Positions 26,613 through 35,594 of a DNA stretch of 64,000 nt are shown here, in pieces (position 1 is the first letter of the stretch; every line of letters starts with the position of its first letter). The stretch lies in NCBI GenBank assembly GCA_963781665.1, contig CAWAGA010000002.1:2542001-2606000 (forward strand). Direction: 5' to 3'. The stretch is from JAJYIW01 sp963781665. Its GTDB lineage: Bacteria > Chloroflexota > Anaerolineae > Anaerolineales > Anaerolineaceae. The notes beneath the pieces are model-generated. The model saw only the letters and a program-made list of their open reading frames with translations. It was not told where the DNA came from and searched no databases. The position numbers and the translations under genes are program-made.

Positions 26613-28049
26613 TCAGGCCGTGGTTTTTATTTGGCGTTTGGCTGTTTTCAAGTCGCTCATTTCTGGGCGAGTTTTATAAAATTCGTCCAAAGGATAGCAG
26701 CCGGAAACCAGGCCGAACCTTGGAGCAGTAGTGCAGTCGCTGAACGTCCGGCACAACCGTTTGCTCTGCAAGGGATTGCCTTCAAGAACATCTTTGCAAA
26801 ATTCGGGATATGCCAGCACCATCCGGCCCAGGCCGACAAAATCCGTGAATCCGTTGCGCACATTATATTGGGCCACATTTGGCAGCCATTCCTGCAAGTA
26901 GGAATAGGCTGAGCCAACCACAATCAGGCCGGGGAACCTTTTTTTCAATTCGGCGGTCACCCCGATCTGGCGAGCTACCCCGACTAATGGATCTTCCGGT
27001 GGTTTGTAGCCATCGCTGGGAGGGAAAAAAGCGGGTCTCTGGACGTGTGGGCAGTAATAGGGGCTGCCAGCGGTGACGCACACCAGCCTGATTCCCATTT
27101 CTTCCAGGAGTTCGAGGAACATTGCCGGTTCGGTTAGATCGATTCCAGCTCCCGTACCGTCTCCACCGAACGCGTACCTGTAATCAGGGCCTTCAAGGGC
27201 CACAGGTTCGCCGGTTTGGTCTTCTCCAGGTCGAAACGGCAAAAAATCGAAGGCGCTCAAACGGACACCGATCTCAATTCCCGGGACGTAATTGCGGATT
27301 CCCGCTACGATCTCTCGCAAGAAACGGGTCCGGTTTGAAAAACTCCCGCCATAGTCTCCCGGACGGTCATAGGCGCTGAGGAATTCATGCCCCAGGTAAC
27401 CATGGCAGTGCTTAATATCTACGAAATCAAACCCGGCTTCGTGGGCCAAACTGGCAGCTCGGACGTAATCATCTACCAACCGGCGTATTTCTCCATCGCT
27501 GAGCAGTGGATAATCGTCGGGAATACCAAATTTTCGGTCGAGGTAGGGATGGCGATAAAGGATGGTCGGTTCCAGCCGTTTTTTCTCATTGGGTCGGGAG
27601 AACCGGCCCGAATGGGTCAGTTGCAATCCAATGTAAATATCCTTCCCGTGGCCCTGTGCTTCGTGGGCTTCGACCAGCTCCTGGCGTAGGTTGGCAATAT
27701 AGGCCAGGTTGGCCGGGTTGATCAGCAATTGATTGGGATTTGCGCGGCCGTCGTGGCGCACTGCCACAGCTTCACCGCCCCAGATCAATTTTGCCCCGCT
27801 TGCGCCAAAATGCTGCCAGCGTCTGAAGGTGAGCTCGCTTGGGCTGCCGTCCGGATTGCCATCCCAACCTTCCATCGGCAGAATGCAAAAGCGGTTGTTG
27901 GCCTCGAAATTCTCGGTCAGCCGTACCGGCTGCGCAAGAGGCGCCTGGGGGCCATGTTCCATAACAGGATCGAACCCGAGAGGAATCTGCTGGTCCTCCA
28001 AATAATGCTTGAAATCCTCGGCAGTTTTGAAAAATGCGATGCGGTGAAT
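26613..28049 (-). CDS. NADH:flavin oxidoreductase, Old Yellow Enzyme family
   Basis: About 479 residues from FKTAEDFKHYLED onward form an FMN TIM-barrel of the OYE family: NRFCILPMEGWDG, GGEAVAVRHDGR, QLTHSGRFSRP, and FVDIKHCHGYLGHEF with the paired His residues. Near the C-terminus are GLGRMVLAYPEF and a CRTFSDCTTA segment. The frame has no ATG, GTG or TTG between the SDR stop and the first family residues. AGGAGG at 28064-28059 is followed by ATT GCT ATC ATT, so an ATC (28052) or ATT (28049) start is likely; 28049 is my choice. It is third in an operon after GH88 and SDR and probably reduces an enone or a modified sugar. Confidence 0.8.
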   Translation of the reverse strand: MHRIAFFKTAEDFKHYLEDQQIPLGFDPVMEHGPQAPLAQPVRLTENFEANNRFCILPMEGWDGNPDGSPSELTFRRWQHFGASGAKLIWGGEAVAVRHDGRANPNQLLINPANLAYIANLRQELVEAHEAQGHGKDIYIGLQLTHSGRFSRPNEKKRLEPTILYRHPYLDRKFGIPDDYPLLSDGEIRRLVDDYVRAASLAHEAGFDFVDIKHCHGYLGHEFLSAYDRPGDYGGSFSNRTRFLREIVAGIRNYVPGIEIGVRLSAFDFLPFRPGEDQTGEPVALEGPDYRYAFGGDGTGAGIDLTEPAMFLELLEEMGIRLVCVTAGSPYYCPHVQRPAFFPPSDGYKPPEDPLVGVARQIGVTAELKKRFPGLIVVGSAYSYLQEWLPNVAQYNVRNGFTDFVGLGRMVLAYPEFCKDVLEGNPLQSKRLCRTFSDCTTAPRFGLVSGCYPLDEFYKTRPEMSDLKTAKRQIKTTA

Positions 28050-28066
28050 GATAGCAATCCTCCTGG

Positions 28067-28861
28067 TTAAAGTCGTTTGAAGTGGAAACCGCCGTCGATG
28101 TTGAGAACCTCGCCGGTCGAGAAAGGAAAGTAGCCTTCGGCTATGGCGACGACTGCCTGGGCGACGTCTTCTGGTTCTCCCCAGCGTTTTAACGGGGTCA
28201 GCCCATTCTCGATCAGCTGAGAGTACCGGTCCTGTACTTTGCTGGTCATATCCGTATGGATGATCCCTGGGCGGATTTCGTACACGTTGATCCCTGCTTC
28301 GGCCAGACGGTCTGCAAACAAGAGAGTCATCATTGCCATGCCGGCCTTCGAAATACAATATTCTCCCCGGTTGGGGCTGCTGGTCATAGCGCTGGTCGAT
28401 CCGATATTGATAATTCGCGGTGGGACGGCACTGCCTGCTGCGACCTGTTTCAACATGATCCTCGCGGCCATCTGCGTCAGGAAGAATGGGCCCTTCAGGT
28501 TAGTTGCCATCACCTCGTCGTAGCTTGCTTCACCCATCTCGAGCAGATCGACCCTTTGGCGGGGAGCCATCCCAGCATTGTTTACCAACAAGTCGAGCCA
28601 GCCGTAATCTGCCAGGACGGTATCGACCAGGCGCTGGCGGTCATCCGCCAGGCTGATATCTGCCTGGACCAGCATACCACTGCCACCTCCGGCTTTAATT
28701 TTCTCCAGGGTTTGCTGGGCAGACACTTCGCCCGAACGGAAGTTGACAGCCACATTCCAGTGGTGAGTGCCTAAAGCGATGGCGATAGCGCGACCGATCC
28801 CGCGCCCACCCCCTGTTACGAGGGCAATCTTCTGCCGGTTTTGAGCAGCAGTCTCATTCAT
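28067..28861 (-). CDS. Short-chain dehydrogenase/reductase
   Basis: This is a 264-residue classical SDR. It has the cofactor loop TGGGRGIGRAIA (about 16-27), NNAGMAP, a catalytic Ser in NIGSTSAM, YCISKAGM with the catalytic Tyr-x-x-x-Lys, and the GEVLNIDGGFHF tail. The cofactor loop with Arg suggests NADP(H). Its start overlaps the end of the GH88 gene by 8 bases, and the OYE-type gene follows. It probably oxidises or reduces a hydroxyl of a sugar or uronate released by GH88. Confidence 0.88.
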   Translation of the reverse strand: MNETAAQNRQKIALVTGGGRGIGRAIAIALGTHHWNVAVNFRSGEVSAQQTLEKIKAGGGSGMLVQADISLADDRQRLVDTVLADYGWLDLLVNNAGMAPRQRVDLLEMGEASYDEVMATNLKGPFFLTQMAARIMLKQVAAGSAVPPRIINIGSTSAMTSSPNRGEYCISKAGMAMMTLLFADRLAEAGINVYEIRPGIIHTDMTSKVQDRYSQLIENGLTPLKRWGEPEDVAQAVVAIAEGYFPFSTGEVLNIDGGFHFKRL

Positions 28862-29972
28862 AGCCCAATACCTTTCCCACGGCTTCCATGAAGAAATAAT
28901 CTCCCCACATCACGCTCTCGTCTACGCCTAACCCTTTATTTAGATGGTAGATACCATGTTTCAAGATCCCTTCCCAACCATGCGTGGCGTCGGCCAGGAA
29001 TTCAGAGGTCATCAGTGTATCCAGGATGTGCAGAGCATACAGCCGGTAGTTTTGACCCCAGATCTGATCGGCTGCCAGGGTGGAGAGGTTAAGCAGCCCG
29101 CTGGCTGCAATGGCTGCCGCCGAGCTTTCGTACCGGGTGGGCGGGTTGGGTTCTTCCCAATCGTTGGGTGGAACCCCGTTTTTCGGGGTGCGTTCGATGT
29201 AGAAACGGGCGCAAGCCTCGGCTGTATCGAGGAAACGAGTGTCTCCTGTATATGAAAATGCGCTCCCGAATCCATAAATCGCCCAGCTCAGTCCCCGCGC
29301 CCATGAGCTGTCATTCCGCCATCCCTGGTGGGTGGTCTGGCGGATGAACTCACCCGTTTCCAGGTCAAACAGGCCTTCGTGAGCAGTACTCCCATCACCT
29401 CGCACCAGGCACCGGCGGGTTGTAAGGCAGTGTTGCAGAGCTTTTTGATAGAGGGCCTGGTCATTTTTCTCCCGCGCCGCGTAAAAAATAATGCCGACGT
29501 TCATCATGATGTCGATAAACAGGCTTTCAGGCCCAATAAATGACGAAAGATACTGGCCTTTCTCTTTGAACCGTAGCGCCAGGGTTTCTCCGGCCTGGAT
29601 GATCGTTTCATTGATGATGGGCGCCGTGTCAAGGTCATACCAGCGTTTCCAGGATGACCAAAACAGGAAACCCATGTCGTGGACTGTCCGGTCAAGCTTG
29701 CGCGGTTCGATCAGCTTCGAATAGTGTTCTGCTTTTTCCCGCCAATAGGGTTTTCCTGTATGCCGAAAAAGCAGCCAGAGTTGGCCTGGCAAGAACCCCT
29801 CGCACCAGTTTGTCCAAGTCTCACCTTCGTGCAGCCATTTCCCGTCGACCGTATATATTGGGAAATAGTCAGGATATTTTTCGATTAATTGGTGCAATTG
29901 ATTTTCGCCAAAATCGAAAACAGCCTTGCATTTGTTCAAAAAATCCGTTGAAATAGGGTCACTCGTAATCAT
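28854..29972 (-). CDS. Glycoside hydrolase family 88, unsaturated glucuronyl/galacturonyl hydrolase-like
   Basis: This 372-residue (alpha/alpha)6-barrel protein has DRTVHDMGFLFWSS, where the Asp pair is typical of GH88/GH105, and NDSSWARGLSWAIYGF, a GH88 signature. Family members hydrate the double bond of unsaturated uronic acids left by polysaccharide lyases, freeing a keto-uronate. No signal peptide is present, so it acts in the cytoplasm on imported disaccharides. It heads a three-gene operon with SDR and OYE genes, and is read divergently from a Gfo/Idh/MocA gene 66 bases away. Confidence 0.85.
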   Translation of the reverse strand: MITSDPISTDFLNKCKAVFDFGENQLHQLIEKYPDYFPIYTVDGKWLHEGETWTNWCEGFLPGQLWLLFRHTGKPYWREKAEHYSKLIEPRKLDRTVHDMGFLFWSSWKRWYDLDTAPIINETIIQAGETLALRFKEKGQYLSSFIGPESLFIDIMMNVGIIFYAAREKNDQALYQKALQHCLTTRRCLVRGDGSTAHEGLFDLETGEFIRQTTHQGWRNDSSWARGLSWAIYGFGSAFSYTGDTRFLDTAEACARFYIERTPKNGVPPNDWEEPNPPTRYESSAAAIAASGLLNLSTLAADQIWGQNYRLYALHILDTLMTSEFLADATHGWEGILKHGIYHLNKGLGVDESVMWGDYFFMEAVGKVLGYE

Positions 29973-30038
29973 AATGATCGTATGGTCTGGCGTAGTATAA
30001 TCCCAATATTCATTTTCCTGGCTATTTCATCTTAAAAA

Positions 30039-31154
30039 ATGCCAAATTTTGAAACGAAGGGGTTTGATCCATTGAAAGAAAAACTCTCGATTGGAATTGC
30101 TGGTACCGGCGGAATCGGTCTCGTTCACATCTCAGCATTCAGGGCCTTTCAAGACCGTTTCCTCATTAGCTCAGTTTGCGATGTGGATGAAAGTAAAGTT
30201 CAAGGTGTGGCTCAGAAATACCAGATTCCGTCTCATTATACAGAATTTGAGGATTTGTGTAACCGTTCTGATCTGGATGTGATCGATATTTGCACGCCGC
30301 CATACCAGCATTTCGCCCAGATTAAACGCGCCTTACAGGCAGGGAAGCATGTGATCTGTGAGAAGCCGTGGGTTGGTTCGCTGCGCGACGTCGATGCATT
30401 GATGGCGGTCGAACAGCAATCCGGCAAACGAATCATGCCGATTCTCCAGTACCGCTTCGGGCAAGGCATTCAGAAACTCAAGGTGCTGGTCAATGCCGGC
30501 GTGACTGGCCAACTTTACCTTTCGACCGTTGAAGTAGCCTGGAAACGGGGAGCCGACTATTATGCCGTTCCCTGGCGCGGTAAATGGACCACCGAAATGG
30601 GCGGCACCCTTATCAGCCATGCCATCCATGCCCTCGATCTGCTTTGTATGATCACCGGTCCTATCAAAAATGTATTTGCCCGTACAACCACCCTCGTCAA
30701 TCCCATCGAAGTTGAAGATTGCGCAGCCATGTCATTTGGATTGGCGAATGGATCATTAGCCACCATGGCGGTAACGATGGGCTCAAATCCGGAAATTACG
30801 CGCCACCGTTTTTGCTTCGAGAATCTCACCGCCGAAAGTAATACTCGCCCATATACCAGCTCTGGAAATCCCTGGACTTTTTCAGCCGCCAGGCCGGAAG
30901 TTGAGGCCGAGATCGCCAGCCTGTTAGCCCAATGCAATCCAGCTTATGGCTTCTTCGAGGAGCAGTTCAGACTGTTTTACGATGCCATCACCAACGGAAC
31001 GGAGCTGCCGGTCACGATGGCTTTGGCCCGTGAGATTACCCAGACCATCACCGCCATTTATTATTCTGCCCATACGGGCCAGGGGGTGGACCTGCCGTTG
31101 TCGAACGAGCATCCCATGTACACTGGCTGGCAGCCGGGGAATTATCCCGGTTAA
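30039..31154 (+). CDS. Gfo/Idh/MocA family oxidoreductase
   Basis: This 371-residue protein has an N-terminal Rossmann domain (IGIAGTGGIGLVHISAF at about 18-34), the CEKPWVGSLRDVDAL motif that provides the conserved EKP Lys, and a C-terminal substrate domain with TLISHAIHALDLLCMITG, where HxxHxxD is typical. Such enzymes oxidise or reduce sugars, inositols and related compounds with NAD(P). ATG 30039 lacks a good Shine-Dalgarno; TTG 30072 with AAGGGG upstream is an alternative. It is divergent from the GH88 operon, so both may serve the same glycan. Confidence 0.87.
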   Translation: MPNFETKGFDPLKEKLSIGIAGTGGIGLVHISAFRAFQDRFLISSVCDVDESKVQGVAQKYQIPSHYTEFEDLCNRSDLDVIDICTPPYQHFAQIKRALQAGKHVICEKPWVGSLRDVDALMAVEQQSGKRIMPILQYRFGQGIQKLKVLVNAGVTGQLYLSTVEVAWKRGADYYAVPWRGKWTTEMGGTLISHAIHALDLLCMITGPIKNVFARTTTLVNPIEVEDCAAMSFGLANGSLATMAVTMGSNPEITRHRFCFENLTAESNTRPYTSSGNPWTFSAARPEVEAEIASLLAQCNPAYGFFEEQFRLFYDAITNGTELPVTMALAREITQTITAIYYSAHTGQGVDLPLSNEHPMYTGWQPGNYPG

Positions 31155-31208
31155 GAAATTCGCTTTTTCATCCTGCCTGATTTAGAAAAATATCATATCG
31201 GCATTCAA

Positions 31209-31238
31209 GCCGGGGGCTTTTTGAGATAAAGCCCCGGT
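31209..31238. terminator. Hairpin after the Gfo/Idh/MocA gene
   Basis: CCGGGGGCTTT and AAAGCCCCGG pair with one bulged G across a 7-base loop. There is no downstream T-run, so termination is uncertain. Confidence 0.4.
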
Positions 31239-31275
31239 TATGATTCGTCAGGGGGAATTAAGGGGATAAATTAGA

Positions 31276-31304
31276 TTGACTTGGTCTATATAGATCGATA
31301 TAAT
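31276..31304 (+). promoter_or_regulatory. Strong sigma-70-type promoter of the fourth PhyH gene
   Basis: TTGACT (31276-31281), a 17-base spacer and TATAAT (31299-31304), 19 bases before ATG 31324. An ATG at 31303 lies inside the -10 box and so cannot be the start. Confidence 0.7.
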
Positions 31305-31323
31305 GATTTTTGCTGAATTGACC

Positions 31324-32240
31324 ATGTCAGAAAAACGGCTTTTCTCCGACTCGACTTCTTTGCTCGACGATCCGGCTGCCTTGCAGGAGCGAGCTTTTCA
31401 AGATGGATATCTGTTCTTCAAACAATTCCTCCCGCGGGAAGAAATTTACGCTCTTCGCCAGGATATGATTGCCGTTGTGGACCGGTTTGGCTGGCGGCTA
31501 GAGGGGCAAGGTGCGTTGGGCGGCCTGATCGACCTGACCGGTTTAGCCAGATTCCCGAATCACAAATGCGCACAGATATTGGTGTCTCCGTTGAGGCTTA
31601 CAATGAAGTTCAGAGACTTGAATCTTTGCATCGCCTGCCTCACCATCCCAGACTGACCGGGCTCTATCGTCTCCTATTTGGCAAGGAGATTCTCATACAC
31701 CCTCGCCACATTGCCCGAATGATCACGGGCCATCCCAGTGTCTTTCCAACCCCGCCTCACCAGGATTTTCCCCTTATCCAGGGTACTGCCAATACCTGGA
31801 CCTGCTGGATCCCGATAGGCGATTGCCCTCGCGAGCTGGGCGGGTTAACCGTTTTGAGAAAATCAAATCGGCATGGCTACCTGCCTATCCAACCTGCCCG
31901 GGGAGCTGGCGGAATTGCCGTTCCGCTATGTCCGGGTGAAAGGGATTGGGTCGAAGGGGACTTTGAAACCGGAGATATCCTCACATTCTCGAGCCATACC
32001 ATTCACAAAGCCCTACGCTGCCAGTTGAAGGATCACATCCGTCTCTCCCTCGATGTCCGTTACCAGGCTTGTGACGAGCCGGTTGAAGCAAAATCGCTCC
32101 TTCCCCATTGTGATCTCACCTGGGATCAAATCTATGCAGGCTGGAACCATACAGACTTGATGTATTATTGGCAAAACGCACCGCTTCAACTCGTTCCCTG
32201 GGAAGACGGTTACCTCCAACCCAGCCGGAGGATTTGTTGA
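31324..32240 (+). pseudogene. Phytanoyl-CoA dioxygenase family protein, interrupted by a -1 frameshift
   Basis: Two frames join into about 305 residues. ATG 31324 runs to ALGGLIDLTGL near 31544. A missing base (TTAGCC where TTAAGCC would restore the frame) then shifts to SQIPESQMRTDIGVSVEAYN and on to 32240. The second part carries the iron site TPPHQDFPLIQG and the distal His in SHTIHKAL, with Arg in HIRLSLDVRY. Family and context suggest an oxygenase of a small molecule. With a good promoter upstream and no other damage, a sequencing error is as likely as true inactivation. Confidence 0.75.
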
Positions 32241-32539
32241 TCACCTGGGATCGTTTTGCGGATTGCTGAAAACCCAATCTATTATCCTTGAACCAGTCCC
32301 AGCATGGAAAATTATTAGCTGCCAGGGCGAATTTCCTCTTTCCAAACCATAAAAATATCAATTCTGAATACTTTCTTTATAAGTCTGGAATATCCTGTAA
32401 CTAGATCTCACCAGGACCGGGCCCGAATTAAAGGTTATCCCTATGCAGGTTCGCAGCGGCTGGTAAGTCACAAAAGACCACCTGATGAGATCACGCTGCG
32501 GCCTGTTTTAAATAGTAAGTAAAAATACAAGGAGTACAT

Positions 32540-33343
32540 ATGCATCGAAAAAGAATTGTATCTATCATCGTGGCAGGAGCAGTGCTGATGGTTGGAATTG
32601 TCAGCGCAGTAACCTACAGGGTTGTTAATGCCCAATCGGCGACACAAACCCCATCGACAGGGTCTGCAACCACGACCGCGAATCTTCCTGGCTTTGACCA
32701 TGGCATGAAAGGCGGCTTTTATACGCAACAAGACCTGGCCAGTGCATTGAACGTGACCCTGGAACAGCTCCAGGCCGCCGAGACTTCCGCAACGACCCAG
32801 GCCCTCAATGAAGCAGTCAGCACTGGACTGATCACCCAATCTCAAGCTGACCAATTTCTACAAAATAGCCCGATTGGTTATTTTGACAATGACCTTCCCT
32901 TCTTAAAAGGCAGCAGCATCGATTACAACAGTCTGTTAGCCAGTGCCCTGGGGATAAGTACCGACCAGTTGCAAACCGCCAGACAAACCGCTTACTTTGC
33001 GGCAATCGATCTGGCAGTCCAGAATGGGAGGATGACTCAGGCTCAGGCAGACCTTGCCAAAGGGAACTATGGCCTATCAAATAACACAACGTTTCAAAAT
33101 AGTATGAAAACAGCTTATACCGCGGCTGTAAATCAGGCTGTAGCCGATGGGGTGATCACCCAGGCTCAAGCGGATCAGCTCTTAAGCAACTACAACGGGT
33201 ATCGGGCAGGCGATTTGGGCGGTCGCCACATGGGGGGTGGACATGGTGGACCTGGCGGTTTTGGCGACCCCGGTTTGTGGGGCGGCCCAGCTCAAGGTAA
33301 TTCGTCTTCGACAACCGGCGGTACACCAACCGCAACACCATAA
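32540..33343 (+). CDS. Exported protein with repeated QAQAD motifs, unknown function
   Basis: This 267-residue protein has an N-terminal signal or anchor helix (about 6-30) and AAGGAG upstream of its ATG. Three related helical units follow, each containing a variant of GxITQAQADQLL: GLITQSQADQFL, GRMTQAQADLAK and GVITQAQADQLL. Between them lie segments of the type SALGISTDQLQTA. The C-terminus is Gly/His-rich (HMGGGHGGPGG), then Ser/Thr-rich, ending TPTATP. Such proteins are common in Chloroflexota and Actinobacteria without known function. The Gly/His tail could bind metal, which is speculative. It is a single gene with its own terminator. The 300 bases before it hold no other gene. Confidence 0.8.
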   Translation: MHRKRIVSIIVAGAVLMVGIVSAVTYRVVNAQSATQTPSTGSATTTANLPGFDHGMKGGFYTQQDLASALNVTLEQLQAAETSATTQALNEAVSTGLITQSQADQFLQNSPIGYFDNDLPFLKGSSIDYNSLLASALGISTDQLQTARQTAYFAAIDLAVQNGRMTQAQADLAKGNYGLSNNTTFQNSMKTAYTAAVNQAVADGVITQAQADQLLSNYNGYRAGDLGGRHMGGGHGGPGGFGDPGLWGGPAQGNSSSTTGGTPTATP

Positions 33344-33384
33344 CTGACGAAGATCGATCGTTAACGAATCACTTCTTTTGGACT

Positions 33385-33417
33385 GAAGTCCCGGGAATTT
33401 CTCCCGGGGCTTCTTTT
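33385..33417 (+). terminator. Rho-independent terminator
   Basis: Arms GAAGTCCCGGGA and TCCCGGGGCTTC around a 5-base loop, followed by a T-run. It lies 40 bases after the exported-protein gene. Confidence 0.85.
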
Positions 33418-33435
33418 TAAGGCCGGTGGCCAGTT

Positions 33436-33466
33436 TTGACCCTATTGTTTCCCATTAGCATATAAT
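33436..33466 (+). promoter_or_regulatory. Promoter of the GH127 gene
   Basis: TTGACC (33436-33441), a long 19-base spacer and TATAAT (33461-33466), 30 bases before ATG 33496. Confidence 0.5.
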
Positions 33467-33495
33467 AATTTAAAAACAGCTTTCGAAAGGGACCG

Positions 33496-35355
33496 ATGAT
33501 GACCGATAACAAACCTGCTACGATCCAAATGCCAGACACTCTTGATTTGCTGCAGCACGCCCGCCTGGGTATTAACGGCCTGACCGGAACCGTTGACCCT
33601 GACCTTGCCTATGAGCCTTATTTCATGGGGTTCTTCAATGTTCGGCCGGCTTATATGGTCCATTGGAGCACCATGGTTTCAGGGGTATTGCCGAAGTATC
33701 TCGAAGCCCTGCCGCTCTTACGTTGTATGACGGGGGAAGCCCCCACTGGGATTGAAAACGGGATTGTCCAAGCCATCCTGGAAAATATTGCGGAAGACGG
33801 TTTGATCTACGACCGCACCAGCCCCAGACGCCCCTGGAACGTGGGTATCCATTATGGCCGCAAGAGTTGGGACGAAGATTATTCCAACCTGGGAGGCGAT
33901 GGCCGCCTGCTGGATGGTATGGATTTCTACGCTCAGCTAACGGGCGACCCCATGTGGGAAAAGCAAATGAAACGTACGGCTGAAAGAATGATGGAGCTTG
34001 CCCTCACCAAGGACGATATTGCCTACTATCCTCATGTAGGCCTTGGCAACGACTTCAGCTACCCGCGCAGGTCGGGTTGGATTCATACCAACGAACCGGT
34101 TAGCTCTCAGGAAGGATCAGAAGGGGCTACCACTTTTTGCCAGAGCCAACCGGTGCGCGGTATGCTGCGTTGGTATCGCCGCAGCGGCGATGACCGTTTC
34201 TTGGAGTTGTGCCGCAAGTTCACCAATTTCTACACCCAACCCAAGTTCTGGGGCGGTGTTGTCGAGCAGGAACCGGCTTACGGCGCTTCACGGGCTCATT
34301 TCTGGGGCCATTTTCACGGGAACCTGGGTACGCTGCGAGGAGCGCTCGAATTTGCTCTGGCTGCCGATGATTTTCGTTTGAAGTCGTGGGTTCGCGACGG
34401 ATATGAGTGGGCGTGGCACAATCTCAACCCGCGCCTGGGCGTCGATATCCTCACCGAAAGTTGTACGTATGCCGATCTTACCGCCCTTGGAATCCAGCTT
34501 TCGTTGGCTGGCATCGGTGATTTCTGGGACCAGGTCGACGTGGTTGTGCGTAACGCCCTATCTCAGGCCCAATACCAGGACATCGAAGCCATTCGCAAGT
34601 TGGGTGAGTCAGGTCCTGAAAGACCTATTAACTCTCTCTGGGGCTCGCCTCAAGATGGACGCTGGGTTAACTGCCAGGTTAAAGAGCCTTTACCCGGGAT
34701 GGAGAACGCCGACCGGGTGATTGAGCGATCTATCGGGGCGTTTGCCTTCAGCCTGAACAGCGGGCGTTACCAATCCCCATTTACAATGCAGTGCTGCACG
34801 GCTAACGGAAACCAGGCTTTTTACTTCGCCTGGGATGCGATCGTGAAAGTATCGGGCAAGACAGCCACCGTGAATCTGTTATTCAACCGTTTCTCGCCCT
34901 GGCTGGACGTGGAAAGCTACCTGCCCTACGAGGGTAAGGTCATCATCCGCAACAAGAAAGCTCACCATCTTCAGGTGCGTATCCCAGGTTGGGTAAATTT
35001 GAGCCAGCTGCGGTGTTTCGTAAACGAAGTGGTGGCAAATCCAGATTGGAACGGTCGTCTGGCATGTCTGTACGACCTTCCGTCTAATGCGATTGTACGT
35101 ATCGAATTCCCGATAAAAGAAGAGACAGCCACGCTGCTCCTACCGGCGATGAACAACCGCCAGTACCGCGGGATTGCTCGTGGGACCTACCAATTCAAGG
35201 GATCTACCTGCATCGGGGTTGCCGAGGAGGAGAGCATATTTGGCTCAGATTTTACCTGGGTGCCGATCTACCGCAAACCTGAATACCATCTGGATCAAGC
35301 CCCCATGGTTTCGGTGCCGTATTACGTGGTGGAAAACCCCATCCAGTGGTATTAA
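33496..35355 (+). CDS. Glycoside hydrolase family 127 / DUF1680, beta-L-arabinofuranosidase-like
   Basis: This 619-residue protein has an (alpha/alpha)6 barrel (to about 450) followed by beta-sandwich domains. The zinc-thiolate site of the GH127/GH146 family is present: Glu321-x-Cys323 (TESCTYAD) and Cys433-Cys434 (MQCCTANGNQA). In HypBA1 the equivalents are Glu338/Cys340/Cys417/Cys418, the first Cys of the pair being the nucleophile. No signal peptide is seen, so it acts on imported oligosaccharides. It is a stand-alone gene with its own promoter and is about 40 residues shorter than HypBA1. Arabinofuranose release is likely, but other GH127 activities are possible. Confidence 0.85.
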   Translation: MMTDNKPATIQMPDTLDLLQHARLGINGLTGTVDPDLAYEPYFMGFFNVRPAYMVHWSTMVSGVLPKYLEALPLLRCMTGEAPTGIENGIVQAILENIAEDGLIYDRTSPRRPWNVGIHYGRKSWDEDYSNLGGDGRLLDGMDFYAQLTGDPMWEKQMKRTAERMMELALTKDDIAYYPHVGLGNDFSYPRRSGWIHTNEPVSSQEGSEGATTFCQSQPVRGMLRWYRRSGDDRFLELCRKFTNFYTQPKFWGGVVEQEPAYGASRAHFWGHFHGNLGTLRGALEFALAADDFRLKSWVRDGYEWAWHNLNPRLGVDILTESCTYADLTALGIQLSLAGIGDFWDQVDVVVRNALSQAQYQDIEAIRKLGESGPERPINSLWGSPQDGRWVNCQVKEPLPGMENADRVIERSIGAFAFSLNSGRYQSPFTMQCCTANGNQAFYFAWDAIVKVSGKTATVNLLFNRFSPWLDVESYLPYEGKVIIRNKKAHHLQVRIPGWVNLSQLRCFVNEVVANPDWNGRLACLYDLPSNAIVRIEFPIKEETATLLLPAMNNRQYRGIARGTYQFKGSTCIGVAEEESIFGSDFTWVPIYRKPEYHLDQAPMVSVPYYVVENPIQWY

Positions 35356-35594
35356 TACTTAGTCTCTCCCTGGTTCGGACCGTGTGAGCGCCTGATTGAC
35401 TCTCTCTTGATGCCCTGACTTACCCGCCAGGGCATCGAGAATGGTTAAGCGCCAACAACGTCTTATTTCCGAACGGTAATCAGCTGGCCCTGAATATTTT
35501 GTGGACAGGACGGCGGCGTAAAACCGGTGAGGTCGACTCAGGCTGCCTACCGCCGAAATAGATTGTCGATCAGGTGGGTTGAATCACAGGCCAG

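Noticed and set aside
28050..28358. N-terminal extension of the OYE protein by about 100 residues
   Set aside because: The extension is antisense-like, Arg-rich sequence inside the SDR gene and resembles no OYE protein.
32540..33343. Repeated QAQAD segments read as a CRISPR-like or tandem DNA repeat
   Set aside because: The similarity is at protein level only; the DNA repeats are not regular.
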